A stretch of 64,000 nucleotides of DNA, taken from assembly GCA_026126065.1 (NCBI GenBank), contig JAHCJY010000005.1:1-64000 (forward strand). The letters run 5' to 3'. Under the pieces are notes generated by a model, which did no database searches, was not told the origin of the DNA, and saw only the letters and a list, made by a program, of their open reading frames with translations. Every line of letters starts with the position of its first letter. The first letter of the stretch is position 1. Position numbers and translations under genes: made by a program. This document shows positions 1 to 8,838 of this stretch, piece by piece. Source of the stretch: Bauldia sp. GTDB taxonomy: Bacteria > Pseudomonadota > Alphaproteobacteria > Rhizobiales > Kaistiaceae.

Positions 1-111
1 CTGGCAGCATCAGCAGCGCGAAACGAGCCCCGACGCGATCGCTGGGGCGAGCATTACCTGGCCCAGCCTTCTCCGATCTCAGGCCGTGTCCGAGCGCTGA
101 TGGCGAGTTGA
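1..111 (+). CDS. possible 3' end of a gene cut by the window edge
   Basis: Frame 1 stays open from the first base to a TGA at 109-111, giving 36 residues with no recognisable motif. The piece is too short to identify and may be chance. It is listed only because the window starts inside it; positions 112-227 hold nothing I can support. Confidence 0.15.
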   Translation: MAASAARNEPRRDRWGEHYLAQPSPISGRVRALMAS

Positions 112-227
112 CCAACAAGGCCTGCAAAGGGAACGGCTAGACGTGCGAAACAGATCCACCGTTACCTCTTTGGGCGCGGGGGTAGGTTGGCGCGGGAGCC
201 GCGTGACGACCGTCGGGTCGCAAAAGG

Positions 228-1481
228 CTAGGCAAGAAGCCTCAGCCTCCGGTTCACTCCCTCAATCCCTATGTCGCGATATTTGTAGTACAGTGAAGCT
301 AGTATTCTCATACGGCTTGTGTTGTCCCAGTCCGTTGGACCAATACTCGCCCCGCTAACATCAATTGTCCTCCGATACAACACGGGCGCCAGTGCTTCGA
401 TGGTCCAATCCACACAAGATATCTGGCGTATCTCTGCCTGGCCATCAAGTGGATCACACTCCTTTACTTGATCAATATCCATATCAAGCTCAACCAGCGC
501 GACGGCGCTCACAAATAGGTTGCTGCCAAATATTAGACTCAGAATACGAATTTCGCGAATTCTATCGAGCGCTTCGACACCGATCTCCTCCTCAATACCT
601 CGTTTAATAGTGTCGAAGAAGGTAATATCTATGGGTCTATCCTCAGAAGTATCCGGTAGTGGCGGTCCGCTCATTTGCTCATCAATAGAGCAGGCCCATT
701 TACCGCGGCCCCAGTCAAGGTCAGTCTGTGCCGCTCGTTGGCCAAGAAGTAGTAAGTTTCCACGCAACGCAACAATAATAACACATGCTACGGGACTGGG
801 AAGCTCGCAGTTATCGAAATGAAGCAGTTTGGCCCCATACTTTTTCAAGGGTGTTATCTCTTGCCCGGAGATGTCAATCAAAACAGGCTCATTTAGAAAT
901 CGTTGTATTGGCCGTGTCTTAAAATAGCTTGTTGGAGCAAAACGAATCGAGAGGGCTGTTTCGCTAGAATACGGCCCTAGACCTACTAACTGCAACTTCG
1001 GATTATTTGGTCTTCGTTCTGGGTGCGATTCACAAAGATGCTCTAAGTCAGGCGCAAGGACCGCCGGATCCTTCGCCGTCTTGAAGTCGATATTCTCTAC
1101 GGACCAGCCGCGATAACAATAACTGTGAAGTAGTTCAAAGCAGCCATCGACGCGAAGCTGAGGAAGTCTCATTGGCGATGTTCGTGTAGACAAATCGTAC
1201 AATTCATCAGCAAATATGTCAGCAGAACAGATGGCGGATGGAAGACCTGAAGGGAGCCGTGAAGTCTGCTGGAGGCCGGCGGCTTCCCACAAGAGTATTG
1301 GAATGTGAAGATTATCCAACTCTTTCTCAGATGGAAAATACCCGTCGTTACGGATCCGTTGAAACGTCTTGGGTCCGATCCCGAGTCGACGGGCCATCAT
1401 CTCGAGAGACTCTCGCGGTTTACGTTGGCGTTTGACTGCCTCTGTTATGAGACGTTGCTGTTCGTCGGTTGTCTTATTCAT
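228..1481 (-). CDS. HTH domain plus Nudix-like domain protein, function unknown
   Basis: This 417-residue protein begins with a helix-turn-helix-like stretch (about residues 20-50, including RRLGIGPKTFQRIRNDGYF). A long middle follows (about 60-230) that I do not recognise. Residues 230-370 look like a Nudix hydrolase fold: a hydrophobic strand followed by the box R294-GIEEEIGV, matching the REUxEExGU half of the Nudix motif, with Gly in place of the first Glu and without the usual Gly-x5-Glu lead. The gene is visibly richer in A/T than its neighbours and uses many A/T-ending codons, which suggests recent transfer. The ATG at 1481 follows GAGG closely. It could be a regulator that senses a nucleotide-type ligand through an inactive Nudix fold, as NrtR does with the reverse domain order; that is inference. 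Confidence 0.6.
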   Translation of the reverse strand: MNKTTDEQQRLITEAVKRQRKPRESLEMMARRLGIGPKTFQRIRNDGYFPSEKELDNLHIPILLWEAAGLQQTSRLPSGLPSAICSADIFADELYDLSTRTSPMRLPQLRVDGCFELLHSYCYRGWSVENIDFKTAKDPAVLAPDLEHLCESHPERRPNNPKLQLVGLGPYSSETALSIRFAPTSYFKTRPIQRFLNEPVLIDISGQEITPLKKYGAKLLHFDNCELPSPVACVIIVALRGNLLLLGQRAAQTDLDWGRGKWACSIDEQMSGPPLPDTSEDRPIDITFFDTIKRGIEEEIGVEALDRIREIRILSLIFGSNLFVSAVALVELDMDIDQVKECDPLDGQAEIRQISCVDWTIEALAPVLYRRTIDVSGASIGPTDWDNTSRMRILASLYYKYRDIGIEGVNRRLRLLA

Positions 1482-2290
1482 GGCCTCGACCTATTACAAA
1501 ATTATCAATGAGAGCTGGGATACATGACTGAAAGGCCCTTGGCCGACGAGTATCGCAATCTGATACCTCCCGTTCGATAGCTCGGAGGGGAGGCGAAGGG
1601 GCTAGCTCAGCACCCCTTGGGTTTGGGGGGGGGCGCTCGGGAGAACCGATACGGGGCGGTCGCGGCGCCGCTGCGACGCGACACAGACATTCGAGGCCGC
1701 TGTGCAGCTCGATGGCCGAAGCCTGCTTCGGCGACAAGAAATTTCAATCTCAAGAACTGCACGACGGACGCCCCGCCTCTTACTTGGAGATGGGTCGGTG
1801 AGGTTAGCGCGCGGAGCATAAGCGATTGAACTAACATAGAGAAGCGGTGTCGACGCCGCCTTTTTACTCTAACAATCCGGCCACCCCCACTATGCCCGAC
1901 GATATGACACTACCGTTCTCCTTGCCAGCCGTCCGGCCAAGAAGGTCACCGCTGCTTTAGCGGCGATCGCCTGTCGTCGGACGGGGGCTTCATGTTTCTC
2001 GCCGCGGCGGCCCGACGCATATGGATCGCAGAAAAGCTCGCGGCCGACATCCCCGATCGGCGCGATCGGGGGGAAGCCAAGCGGTTCGCAATCCGAACGC
2101 TCATGAATCGGACGCACCATCGGCGGGAAGCGAATTGGCAGTCCGGATTCTGTCCAAGCGGGCCAAAGGCAGTCCGAGCGGTCCGGCTCCATTTCCATAG
2201 TGTCGGGGCGTCCAGCCACATGGCGGGGCGATCAAGCGGCGAATGGCCGTACGCCGCGATCTTAATCTCGGCCAAAGAAGGAAGCCGAAC
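1482..2290. other. intergenic stretch without a supported gene
   Basis: No reading frame here has protein-like composition. The stretch contains a run of nine G at about 1625-1634 and a weak terminator-like hairpin at 1844-1865. The last bases (AAGGAAG just before 2291) are the ribosome-binding site of the next gene. Confidence 0.5.
1844..1865 (+). terminator. weak candidate intrinsic terminator
   Basis: A 6-bp stem (GCGGTG with CGCCGC, one G-T pair) closes a TCGA tetraloop and is followed by C and five T on the plus strand. No upstream plus-strand gene is recognisable, so it may end a small RNA or may be chance. Confidence 0.3.
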
Positions 2291-2671
2291 ATGAACTACC
2301 CAAGTGCAGTAAACTGCAAATATAGGAAGAGCAAGCTGGCACACCGTAATTCTAAAGCCTTTGTAGCCGCGCTTGTGGCGGTAGGCTACTTTACGGTCGC
2401 CGGCTCGCCGGCATCTGCGCAATGGGTTGATCAAGTGCAGAACTACGCAGCTACCCGCTTGCCGACCGTTAATCCTACAACTCCTCAGGACTACGCCTAC
2501 AACCTCGCCTTCGGGGTTAACGCTCTTATTGGACGGAGCTTTAGCGTGGTTCCTGGCGGGGCGGCGGCCTACATGATCGGAAACCAGATCGGCCAGTACA
2601 TGATGCGGCCCCAGCCGGTTCCGGCACCCATGGCGCCGTACAATTGGTCGGCATATCCGTTCGGCCGTTAG
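2291..2671 (+). CDS. small exported protein, function unknown
   Basis: The product is a 126-residue protein. A basic N-terminus (CKYRKSKLAHRNSK) precedes a hydrophobic segment (FVAALVAVGYFTVAG) and an Ala-rich cleavage-type site (SPASA/QW), so it is probably exported by Sec. The mature part is about 80 residues, rich in Pro, Tyr and Ala, with a glycine-containing hydrophobic stretch and the tail PMAPYNWSAYPFGR. No family was recognised. The ATG at 2291 is chosen over upstream starts because AAGGAAG lies 6 bases before it and the signal peptide then starts correctly. A strong terminator follows at 2704, so it is probably transcribed alone. Confidence 0.6.
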   Translation: MNYPSAVNCKYRKSKLAHRNSKAFVAALVAVGYFTVAGSPASAQWVDQVQNYAATRLPTVNPTTPQDYAYNLAFGVNALIGRSFSVVPGGAAAYMIGNQIGQYMMRPQPVPAPMAPYNWSAYPFGR

Positions 2672-2703
2672 CCAGCGAGGCGCAAGCATGGGGGCATAGA
2701 ACT

Positions 2704-2736
2704 GGGGCGCGGGGGCAATGCCTCCGCGCCCCTTTT
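2704..2736 (+). terminator. intrinsic terminator after the small exported-protein gene
   Basis: A perfect 9-bp stem (GGGGCGCGG at 2704-2712, CCGCGCCCC at 2724-2732) with an 11-base loop is followed directly by TTTT. It lies 32 bases after the stop of the exported-protein gene. Confidence 0.75.
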
Positions 2737-2758
2737 CGACAACAGAGCGCCGCGCGGT

Positions 2759-3077
2759 CCAACCGGAGAGATCGAGACGGCGATCCTGGTCCAGATCCGG
2801 CGCCATCGTTCAGCCCGAGGTCGTGGCGACAGATCGGCACTTGGCGATCTGTGCAGGCGCAGGAGGCCGCTATCACCGAGGCCGCGGTCCGTGACGCCTC
2901 CATGCCTTCGAGCCGCTGTGGGATGAGTTGTTCCCGGCTGAGCAGGCCCGCATTTTCCAGCTTCTCGTTGAGCGGGTCGACGTCGGTGTCGACGGTATCG
3001 ACGTCAGGCTCCGGGTCGAAGGGCTCGCCCATCTTGTGCGCGACCTTCGTGATGGCGAGCGGAAGGAAGCAGCGTGA
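2759..3077 (+). pseudogene. decayed 3' end of a large serine recombinase
   Basis: Pieces of the C-terminal part of the recombinase family common in alphaproteobacterial accessory regions are readable in shifting frames. First comes GEIETAILVQIRR (about 2766-2804), then AQEAAITEAAVRDA (about 2851-2894), then a last open piece from about 2899 to TGA at 3075-3077 containing LWDELFPAEQARIFQLLVE and ending LRDGERKEAA. The catalytic resolvase domain is absent and at least two frame breaks separate the pieces. It is a relic of an integrative element. Confidence 0.75.
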
Positions 3078-3649
3078 CCGAAACGGCAACCTTCCGCACC
3101 GATGGTCGGACGCTGACGGTTCGGCTGCCGATCACGCTGCGAAAGCGCGGTGGGCGGAAGGCGATCGTCACTCCGGACGGATCCCTGGCGTGGGCCCCGC
3201 CGCAGGCTCGTGTCGACAGCACCCTGGTCAAGGCGCTGGCTCGGGCATTCCGGTGGCGGAACCTGCTCGAGACCGGGGTCTATGCCACCGTTGCGGAGGT
3301 CGCGGCCGCGGAGAAGATCAATGCATCCTATGTCAGCCGGGTACTACGGCTGACGCTGCTCGCGCCGGACATTGTCGAGGCGATTCTGGATGGGAGGCAA
3401 GAGGCGAAGTTGACGTTGGCAGCGCTGATGCGGCGATTTTCAGCCGACTGGAGCAAGCATCGTTGGCAAAACGGACCCACCAAGTACGCCGTAGGGCGCA
3501 CGCAGAGCGGGAGAATCTGTTCCTTCGTGAGCTTCAGCGACCGCCAATTTCGTCTACCGGGGATTTCAGGGCGGCCCGCCGACCTTGCCGCCGCGACCAA
3601 GAACTTTTTCCTCTGCGCATCGTGGGGTTGCCTCCGCTCGCGCGACTAG
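3074..3649 (+). CDS. recombinase-partner HTH protein, C-terminus probably altered
   Basis: The GTG at 3074 overlaps the recombinase stop (GTGA), the usual arrangement for the small gene that follows these serine recombinases. Residues 1 to about 130 look like the family: an N-terminal beta segment (TLTVRLPITLRKRGGRK), a central part (LVKALARAFRWRNLLETG) and a helix-turn-helix (EKINASYVSRVLRLTLLAP) followed by DIVEAILDGRQ. Family members usually end soon after the LTLAALM segment. Here about 50 further residues of unlike composition follow (from about 3470), so the 3' end has probably been fused to neighbouring DNA. Given the broken recombinase, it is likely a non-functional passenger. Confidence 0.55.
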   Translation: MTETATFRTDGRTLTVRLPITLRKRGGRKAIVTPDGSLAWAPPQARVDSTLVKALARAFRWRNLLETGVYATVAEVAAAEKINASYVSRVLRLTLLAPDIVEAILDGRQEAKLTLAALMRRFSADWSKHRWQNGPTKYAVGRTQSGRICSFVSFSDRQFRLPGISGRPADLAAATKNFFLCASWGCLRSRD

Positions 3650-3863
3650 CCTCAGGGCATTACCGCTTCCTCCCGAAGACACGTTCATCATCGTATCCCG
3701 CCGGTTGGGGCGGATGGTCGACCATAACGCTCCGGCCCATTTGCCGACGTTCGAAGTGCGCTTCTTGGCTCGTCCACTGACGAATGGGCATAGTAGTTTG
3801 TGCGATTCGGTCGTGCAGATCTCAGCGGGGCCGCGGGAACCGCCGCGATGGAAGGGGGGCGAC

Positions 3864-4907
3864 GTGACATTCCGCTACATCGGGTCGAAGGCGAGGGTGG
3901 TCGAGGCGATAATGCGATGCGTGGGCGCCCCGGATGGCGGTCGATTCGTTGACGCATTTTGCGGAACCGGGGCCGTTGCCATTGCCGCCTCCCGCGCGGG
4001 CTGGCCCGTTCACGTTAACGACCATCTCCAAAGCGCGTCCCTAACAGCCTTCGCCCGGCTCACCTCGCGCGAGAAAGCACCGTTCCGCCATTTCGGGGGC
4101 TATGAGGGGGCTCTGGAGGCGCTGAACAAAGCCCCCGAGCGTCAAGGCTTCATCTGGCGAGAATACAGCCCGGCTTCCGGGCGCCATTGCGGTATCACCC
4201 GCCTCTATTTCACGGAGCCCAATGCGTGTCGGATTGACGGCATTAGGTCTGCCATCCGGACGTGGTCCGACGAGGGGCGCCTTCAATCCCGCGAGCAGGC
4301 CCTGCTCATCGCCGACCTGATGGGGGCAGCCAACAAGGTAGCTAACACTGCAGGAACTTACGGTTGCTTTCTGTCTCGCTGGCAACGCCAGTCCGAGGAG
4401 GCGCTGGTGCTTGAGCCACGCGAACTACCCGAGCGACTGCCGCCCTCCACGATGGAGGTGGGTGACGTTCGGGGGGTCGAGTGTCGATCGGAGGACACGG
4501 TCTACCTCGACCCGCCGTACACAAAGCGGCAGTACGCGGCCTACTACCACATCCTAGAGACCATAGCCCTGGGGGACGAGCCAGAGGTTGAGGGCGTCTG
4601 CGGTATTCGTCCCTGGCGGCACATTGCCTCGGACTACTGCTACCGGACTCGCGCTGTCCGCGCGCTCACGGACCTCGTGGCCGCACTGCCGGCACGGCGC
4701 ATCCTTCTTTCCTACAGCACGGATGGGCACGTTCCCCTGGACCTCCTCGTTGAGGCTATGGAGTGCTCGGGGCGGGTCTCGCTCCACCACCTTGGCGAGA
4801 TAGGCCGCTACCGCCCAAACCAGGCGGCCAGCGCAGGTGCGGCGGCCGTTGGCGAGGTCCTTATTGCAGTGGATCGCCCCGCCGCGTCTTCTAAGGCCGC
4901 GGCATGA
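3864..4907 (+). CDS. DNA adenine methyltransferase, D12 class
   Basis: This 347-residue protein is an S-adenosylmethionine-dependent adenine-N6 DNA methyltransferase of the D12 group. N-terminal FRYIGSK is motif X, DAFCGTG (D30-G36) is the AdoMet-binding motif I, and DPPY (D216-Y219) is catalytic motif IV, followed by TKRQYAAYYHILETI as in the COG3392 branch. The region between motifs I and IV should recognise the target. The GTG at 3864 is chosen because GGAAGGGGGG sits just upstream and motif X begins at once; the same frame continues further upstream but without family likeness. It is the first gene of a five-gene operon and overlaps the next by ATGA. It should protect host sites from the McrBC-like nuclease encoded downstream. 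Confidence 0.85.
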   Translation: MTFRYIGSKARVVEAIMRCVGAPDGGRFVDAFCGTGAVAIAASRAGWPVHVNDHLQSASLTAFARLTSREKAPFRHFGGYEGALEALNKAPERQGFIWREYSPASGRHCGITRLYFTEPNACRIDGIRSAIRTWSDEGRLQSREQALLIADLMGAANKVANTAGTYGCFLSRWQRQSEEALVLEPRELPERLPPSTMEVGDVRGVECRSEDTVYLDPPYTKRQYAAYYHILETIALGDEPEVEGVCGIRPWRHIASDYCYRTRAVRALTDLVAALPARRILLSYSTDGHVPLDLLVEAMECSGRVSLHHLGEIGRYRPNQAASAGAAAVGEVLIAVDRPAASSKAAA

Positions 4908-7123
4908 AGCCGGCCCGGACGCTCGAAGACAGGCTCCTAGCGCGGGCCGAACATCTCCTGCAGGTGGCCTTGGGACGAGCGGGTCCCCGGACGGAGGAAC
5001 TGCGGATGCAGGTGCTTGAGGCCGCTGCCTCGCGCTTTGGTGGCTTCGACGTAGAGGAATTCCATGCCGCGACCAGCATCGCCGCCGTCCGTTCCGCCGG
5101 AGCATTGGCTGAACTGGCGCGCCCCGTGGTGGAGGAAATTCAGCGGACCGGTATCCCCCCCGCCCTCGCACTTAGCGCGCTGGCGCGAGAGGAACTCAAC
5201 CAAGCAGAGCAGCGGAAGCGCGGAGCCTACCACACCGACTTTCGCCTCGCCCTGCATCTCGCCGAGGGCGTTGCGGACTGCCTCCGACCCGGGGCGCAGG
5301 TGGTGGATCCCGCCTGCGGGGCCGGCATGCTGCTCGCCGCCGTTTCTATAGTGGCCTGCGGCCGCGATAGGGTGTTGTCAAACGAATGGCTGCGCCATTC
5401 TGTCCACGCCGCCGACCTTTCCCCTGCCGCGCTGCGCGGCACGCTGCTCGCCTTGGCCAGCCTCACCTCGGACGTTAGCTCCCTCAAGGCAATGCGGGGC
5501 CGCTGGCGGGTTGGGGACAGCCTGCTCGCTCCGGACGCGACGTGGCATGCTGTGGCCCCCGATGGCTTCGACTTGGTGGTTGCTAACCCGCCGTGGGAGA
5601 AGGTTAAGCTCACGCGCCACGAGTTCAGCCGCGCTCGCGGGACCGAACGCCATTACGGGGCCTCCTACGACCCCTACTCGCTCACGGGCTATGAGGCCGC
5701 GAGGGAGGACCGCGCGGCGTGGGCGGCCCGATTGGTGGATCGCTACCCCACGGTCGCCAAGGGCGAGCCGGACCTCTATGTCGCATTCACGGAGCTGCTG
5801 CTCAGGCTGACCCGGCCTGGCGGCGCGGGAGCGCTCCTCGTGCCGGCTGGGCTTATCCGCTCCCAAGGGACCGAGGCGCTGCGCCGCCAGCTTGTTGCGG
5901 CCTCGCGGTCTCTCTCACTGACTGTCATAGATAACCGCGCGCGCCACTTCCCCATAGACACCCGCTTCAAGTTCTTGTCCGTGCAGTACCGCCGGAATCA
6001 AGCGGGGGGACGGGGTCTCGCCTCCATCGAGCTGCGGCACGCTCGGGGCGCGCAGGACCGAGTTGAGGTTTCCCGGCCCGTTCGGCTTCAGTTTAGGGAC
6101 CTTGAGCTGCTCCGGCCCGACCTGACGGTGCCGGAAGTTCGCTCGCCCGAGGAGTGGCGACTGTTCCGCCGAATTCAGGCTGGCGCTGCGGACCCGTCAG
6201 ACCCCCGGTCGCCTTGGCATCTGGAGTTCTGCCGCGAGGTGGACATGACTCGCGACAAGCCGCACTTCCGGCGCGAGCCCGACAAAATGAGCCTGCCTCT
6301 TGTTGAGGGGCGGATGGTCCAGGCTCATCGCCTCGGCGCAAAGACCTACGTCTCTGGGGAAGGCCGACGGGCGAGGTGGGAGCACCTGGCGCCGGGCGAG
6401 AGCCGGATCGCGCCGCAGTTCTGGATGCCCTCCAGGCGCCTGTCGCCCGACGCGGGGTCGCGCGCCAGCAGAACTCGGGCCGGCTTTTGCGATATCGCTG
6501 GTCAGACGAACGAGCGAACCATGATGGCCGCCATGATCCCTTCCGGCGTCGCATGTGGGAACAAGGTGCCGACGGTTTTGTTCCCCAACGATCCCTCTGA
6601 AGAACGGCTGCTCCTCTGGCTCGCCCTCGTAAACAGCCTGCCCTTCGACTGGCTTATGCGGAGGGTCGTTACGACAACCGTCAATTACTTTGTCCTGCTT
6701 TCCGTGCGGCTCCCGGGAGTGGCGCCCGACAGCTTGCCCGGCCGCCGGTTGATTGAAATCGCCCGCCGACTGGGCGAACTCGATCGCGTCGGCACTGCGT
6801 CCGGTGACGTGCTTTGGCGAGCCGCTGAGCTGCGCGCCGAAGCGGACGTGCTGGTAGCTGGAGCGTACGGCTGCGGGGACAAGGACGTCCGACTGATCCT
6901 AGAGGACTTCCCGCTACTCGACCGCAGCCAGCCGCCGATCCGCGGCGAGGCGGCCTCGACGGTCACGCGCGATCTGTTCCTGACGATGTGGTCACGCCGG
7001 AGGGGAAGGCCTGGGTCCGACGAGGCGGCGCGAGTAGACGAGGCGCGGCGGGCGGGAGCGGTGGCCTACCTACCTTCAGAGTTCGGGGACGAAGGGGATA
7101 CGGTCGAGGTGGCAAGTGCATGA
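4904..7123 (+). CDS. N6-adenine DNA methyltransferase with NPPW motif
   Basis: This 739-residue protein has a helical N-terminal part (1-115), then an N6-adenine methyltransferase core: AYHTD, AdoMet-binding VVDPACGAGM (D135) and catalytic VVANPPWEKVK (N228-W231). The order of motifs is that of Eco57I/N6_Mtase-type enzymes. Residues about 390-740 should hold the target-recognition and C-terminal helical regions. No nuclease motif is visible at its N-terminus, unlike type IIG enzymes, so cleavage must come from another subunit. It starts at an ATG overlapping the upstream methyltransferase stop by 4 bases. Two unrelated adenine methylases in one operon suggest an asymmetric site needing a separate enzyme per strand, or two separate specificities. 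Confidence 0.85.
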   Translation: MKPARTLEDRLLARAEHLLQVALGRAGPRTEELRMQVLEAAASRFGGFDVEEFHAATSIAAVRSAGALAELARPVVEEIQRTGIPPALALSALAREELNQAEQRKRGAYHTDFRLALHLAEGVADCLRPGAQVVDPACGAGMLLAAVSIVACGRDRVLSNEWLRHSVHAADLSPAALRGTLLALASLTSDVSSLKAMRGRWRVGDSLLAPDATWHAVAPDGFDLVVANPPWEKVKLTRHEFSRARGTERHYGASYDPYSLTGYEAAREDRAAWAARLVDRYPTVAKGEPDLYVAFTELLLRLTRPGGAGALLVPAGLIRSQGTEALRRQLVAASRSLSLTVIDNRARHFPIDTRFKFLSVQYRRNQAGGRGLASIELRHARGAQDRVEVSRPVRLQFRDLELLRPDLTVPEVRSPEEWRLFRRIQAGAADPSDPRSPWHLEFCREVDMTRDKPHFRREPDKMSLPLVEGRMVQAHRLGAKTYVSGEGRRARWEHLAPGESRIAPQFWMPSRRLSPDAGSRASRTRAGFCDIAGQTNERTMMAAMIPSGVACGNKVPTVLFPNDPSEERLLLWLALVNSLPFDWLMRRVVTTTVNYFVLLSVRLPGVAPDSLPGRRLIEIARRLGELDRVGTASGDVLWRAAELRAEADVLVAGAYGCGDKDVRLILEDFPLLDRSQPPIRGEAASTVTRDLFLTMWSRRRGRPGSDEAARVDEARRAGAVAYLPSEFGDEGDTVEVASA

Positions 7124-7688
7124 CGGTGATGGCGCACGCGTCGTCAGGATGGCGTTGCACGAAATCGAAGAGGGTGACCGGAGGAAGTTCGTTGCGGCTT
7201 CCAACGACGCGGACACCGGGGGCGGCGCCCGGGATTTGCGTTACCGACCGGAGCCGCTCTTCGTCGCCCTTTTCGGCCGGATGTTCGTCGGTCGTCGCAC
7301 CGAGCGGAGAAAGCACGATGGCTTGGTCCGGTCGGTGGAGGTTTGTTACGGTCCAATCAAGTGGTTGGACCCGCATCGAGAGTGGCGGGATGGAGTGCTT
7401 GAGGCGTGGCCGCGAACCCCCACACGGAACGAAGCGCGCTTGGCACGGGTGCATGAATTCGGCTTCGATGCGCTGGTCGAAGACGATCCCAACGGCGGCA
7501 AGTCCGTGTTCATCCTTACTCAAACGGAGGACGGGTCGGTCTATGTCTCATTCACAACCGAAACCGCGATTCGCCGCGATGACGAGGGCGATGCCGTCCT
7601 GAAGGCGTTCGCTGTCGATTGGCTCAACCGGCGGCTTAAGTCAGGCTTCATTGACCTTGAAACGGGAGAGCGGTTCCCCGATGCCTAA
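7116..7688 (+). CDS. unknown 190-residue subunit of the McrBC-like operon
   Basis: No family is recognised. The protein is soluble, with no signal or membrane segment. The N-terminal half has a basic patch (GRRTERRKHDG), and the C-terminal half alternates strands (SVFILTQTEDGSVYVSFTT) with a helix (DAVLKAFAVDWLNRRLKSG). The GTG at 7116 has GAGGTGG just upstream and overlaps the methyltransferase stop by 8 bases; an ATG at 7149 is the alternative. It lies between the methyltransferases and the McrB-like gene, with 8-base overlaps on both sides, so it is very probably part of the same complex. Since the McrB-like protein has no N-terminal DNA-binding domain, this protein could supply site recognition; that is inference. 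Confidence 0.7.
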   Translation: MHDGDGARVVRMALHEIEEGDRRKFVAASNDADTGGGARDLRYRPEPLFVALFGRMFVGRRTERRKHDGLVRSVEVCYGPIKWLDPHREWRDGVLEAWPRTPTRNEARLARVHEFGFDALVEDDPNGGKSVFILTQTEDGSVYVSFTTETAIRRDDEGDAVLKAFAVDWLNRRLKSGFIDLETGERFPDA

Positions 7689-8838
7689 CGCGGCACATGT
7701 GCTCGGCCTTCTGGCTGAGCGGCGGAACGTAATTATCTCCGGGCCGCCGGGCACGGGGAAGTCACTCCTTCTCAGCGCAATCGCCGACCAGTTCGAGCAG
7801 GTCGCAAGGGCGGGAGCCGCAGCGTTCGAGCCTCGTCCAGGCATTCCCGCCCGCGCCCGCACCGTTCCTCCTCTGGCGCTCCCGACCCCAATGCAGGTCG
7901 CACACCGGAAGGTGTTTCGGACTGTCATGCATCAGTCCAGCAAGCACAGGGACTTCCTCACCGGGGTGATGCCGGACCTCCGACCACGCGCCCCGGCGGG
8001 CGCAGTGGGGGCATTGCCCGCTACTGAGGCTCCGAACGCCTTCAGGATTATCAAGGGAGTACTTTACCGAGCGAGCGAGTACGCCCGGCTCCCCGACCAT
8101 GCCGCGTTGCTGATAATCGACGAGATCAATCGAGGTCCGGCGGTCCAGGTATTCGGTGGGGCGATCGTCGCCATCGAGGGGGAGAAGAGGCTAGCCGACG
8201 ACGGGTCGAGGAGGCCCGCAACGCAATTCTTCGAGCTCTTGGACCCTGTGTCGGGGGACATTGTGGAGTACGCGTTGCCTTCCCGCCTCTACATCCTGGC
8301 GGCGATGAATCAAGCGGATGTGTCTGTAGAGCCGCTCGACGTGGCCTTCCTCCGCCGCTGGATGCCGGTCCGCCTGGAGCCCTCTGCGCAAGCTCTCCGG
8401 GAGCACTTTCGCCTAGGCCCGCCAGCGGACTTACCGTCCGAGGCCACCCAGTCACAACACATCTATGAGGCCGCGGTGAAAGCGTTCGAGGCGATTAACG
8501 CCAGAATCCTCCTAGGTCGTGGTCCTGAGTTCCAGATCGGGCACGGCGTATTCATGCATCCCTCAGGGAACTCGCCGACATCGTTGGATGAGGCGAAGAC
8601 CCACTTGGCGACCGCTTGGACATTGGTTCGGAACCACGTCGAGGAGGCGTTCTTCGGCGACGTGCGCGGCACCGCGATCGTTCTGAACGCGGGCCAGGGC
8701 GTGCAGAACCATCCCCTCGCATTAGAGGAGGATACGTTCGGAGAGTCCCCCCGCATACTACTCGTCGGTCCGCGGACGACCGCCCCCGATGGCATCTACG
8801 CGATGCTGCGGGCCGTCGCCGCCAAGCCCACCGCGTAA
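7681..8838 (+). CDS. McrB-like AAA NTPase
   Basis: The 385-residue product is an AAA+ motor of the McrB type. Walker A GPPGTGKS is at residues 21-28, Walker B LLIIDEIN has D147-E148, and MNQAD (N210-D213) stands where McrB has its NTAD GTP-specificity motif, followed by an arginine-finger-like FLRRW. The chain begins almost directly with the AAA core, so the roughly 160-residue DNA-binding domain of E. coli McrB is missing and the layout matches its short form. The ATG at 7681 has GGAGAG about 10 bases upstream and overlaps the preceding stop by 8 bases. It presumably forms a hexamer that translocates DNA and activates the McrC-like subunit, whose gene overlaps its stop by one base (TAATG). 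Confidence 0.85.
   Translation: MPNAAHVLGLLAERRNVIISGPPGTGKSLLLSAIADQFEQVARAGAAAFEPRPGIPARARTVPPLALPTPMQVAHRKVFRTVMHQSSKHRDFLTGVMPDLRPRAPAGAVGALPATEAPNAFRIIKGVLYRASEYARLPDHAALLIIDEINRGPAVQVFGGAIVAIEGEKRLADDGSRRPATQFFELLDPVSGDIVEYALPSRLYILAAMNQADVSVEPLDVAFLRRWMPVRLEPSAQALREHFRLGPPADLPSEATQSQHIYEAAVKAFEAINARILLGRGPEFQIGHGVFMHPSGNSPTSLDEAKTHLATAWTLVRNHVEEAFFGDVRGTAIVLNAGQGVQNHPLALEEDTFGESPRILLVGPRTTAPDGIYAMLRAVAAKPTA

Noticed and set aside
1625..1634. Run of nine G that could be a phase-variable tract
   Set aside because: No gene with a frame or promoter across it was found, so slippage there would have no visible effect.
1946..2806. Open frame of 286 codons on the minus strand
   Set aside because: It lies opposite the small exported-protein gene, which has a signal peptide, ribosome-binding site and terminator; the minus frame has none of these.
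2644..3780. Open frame of 378 codons over the recombinase relic and its partner
   Set aside because: It matches no family and lies out of frame with the readable recombinase pieces; high GC keeps it open by chance.
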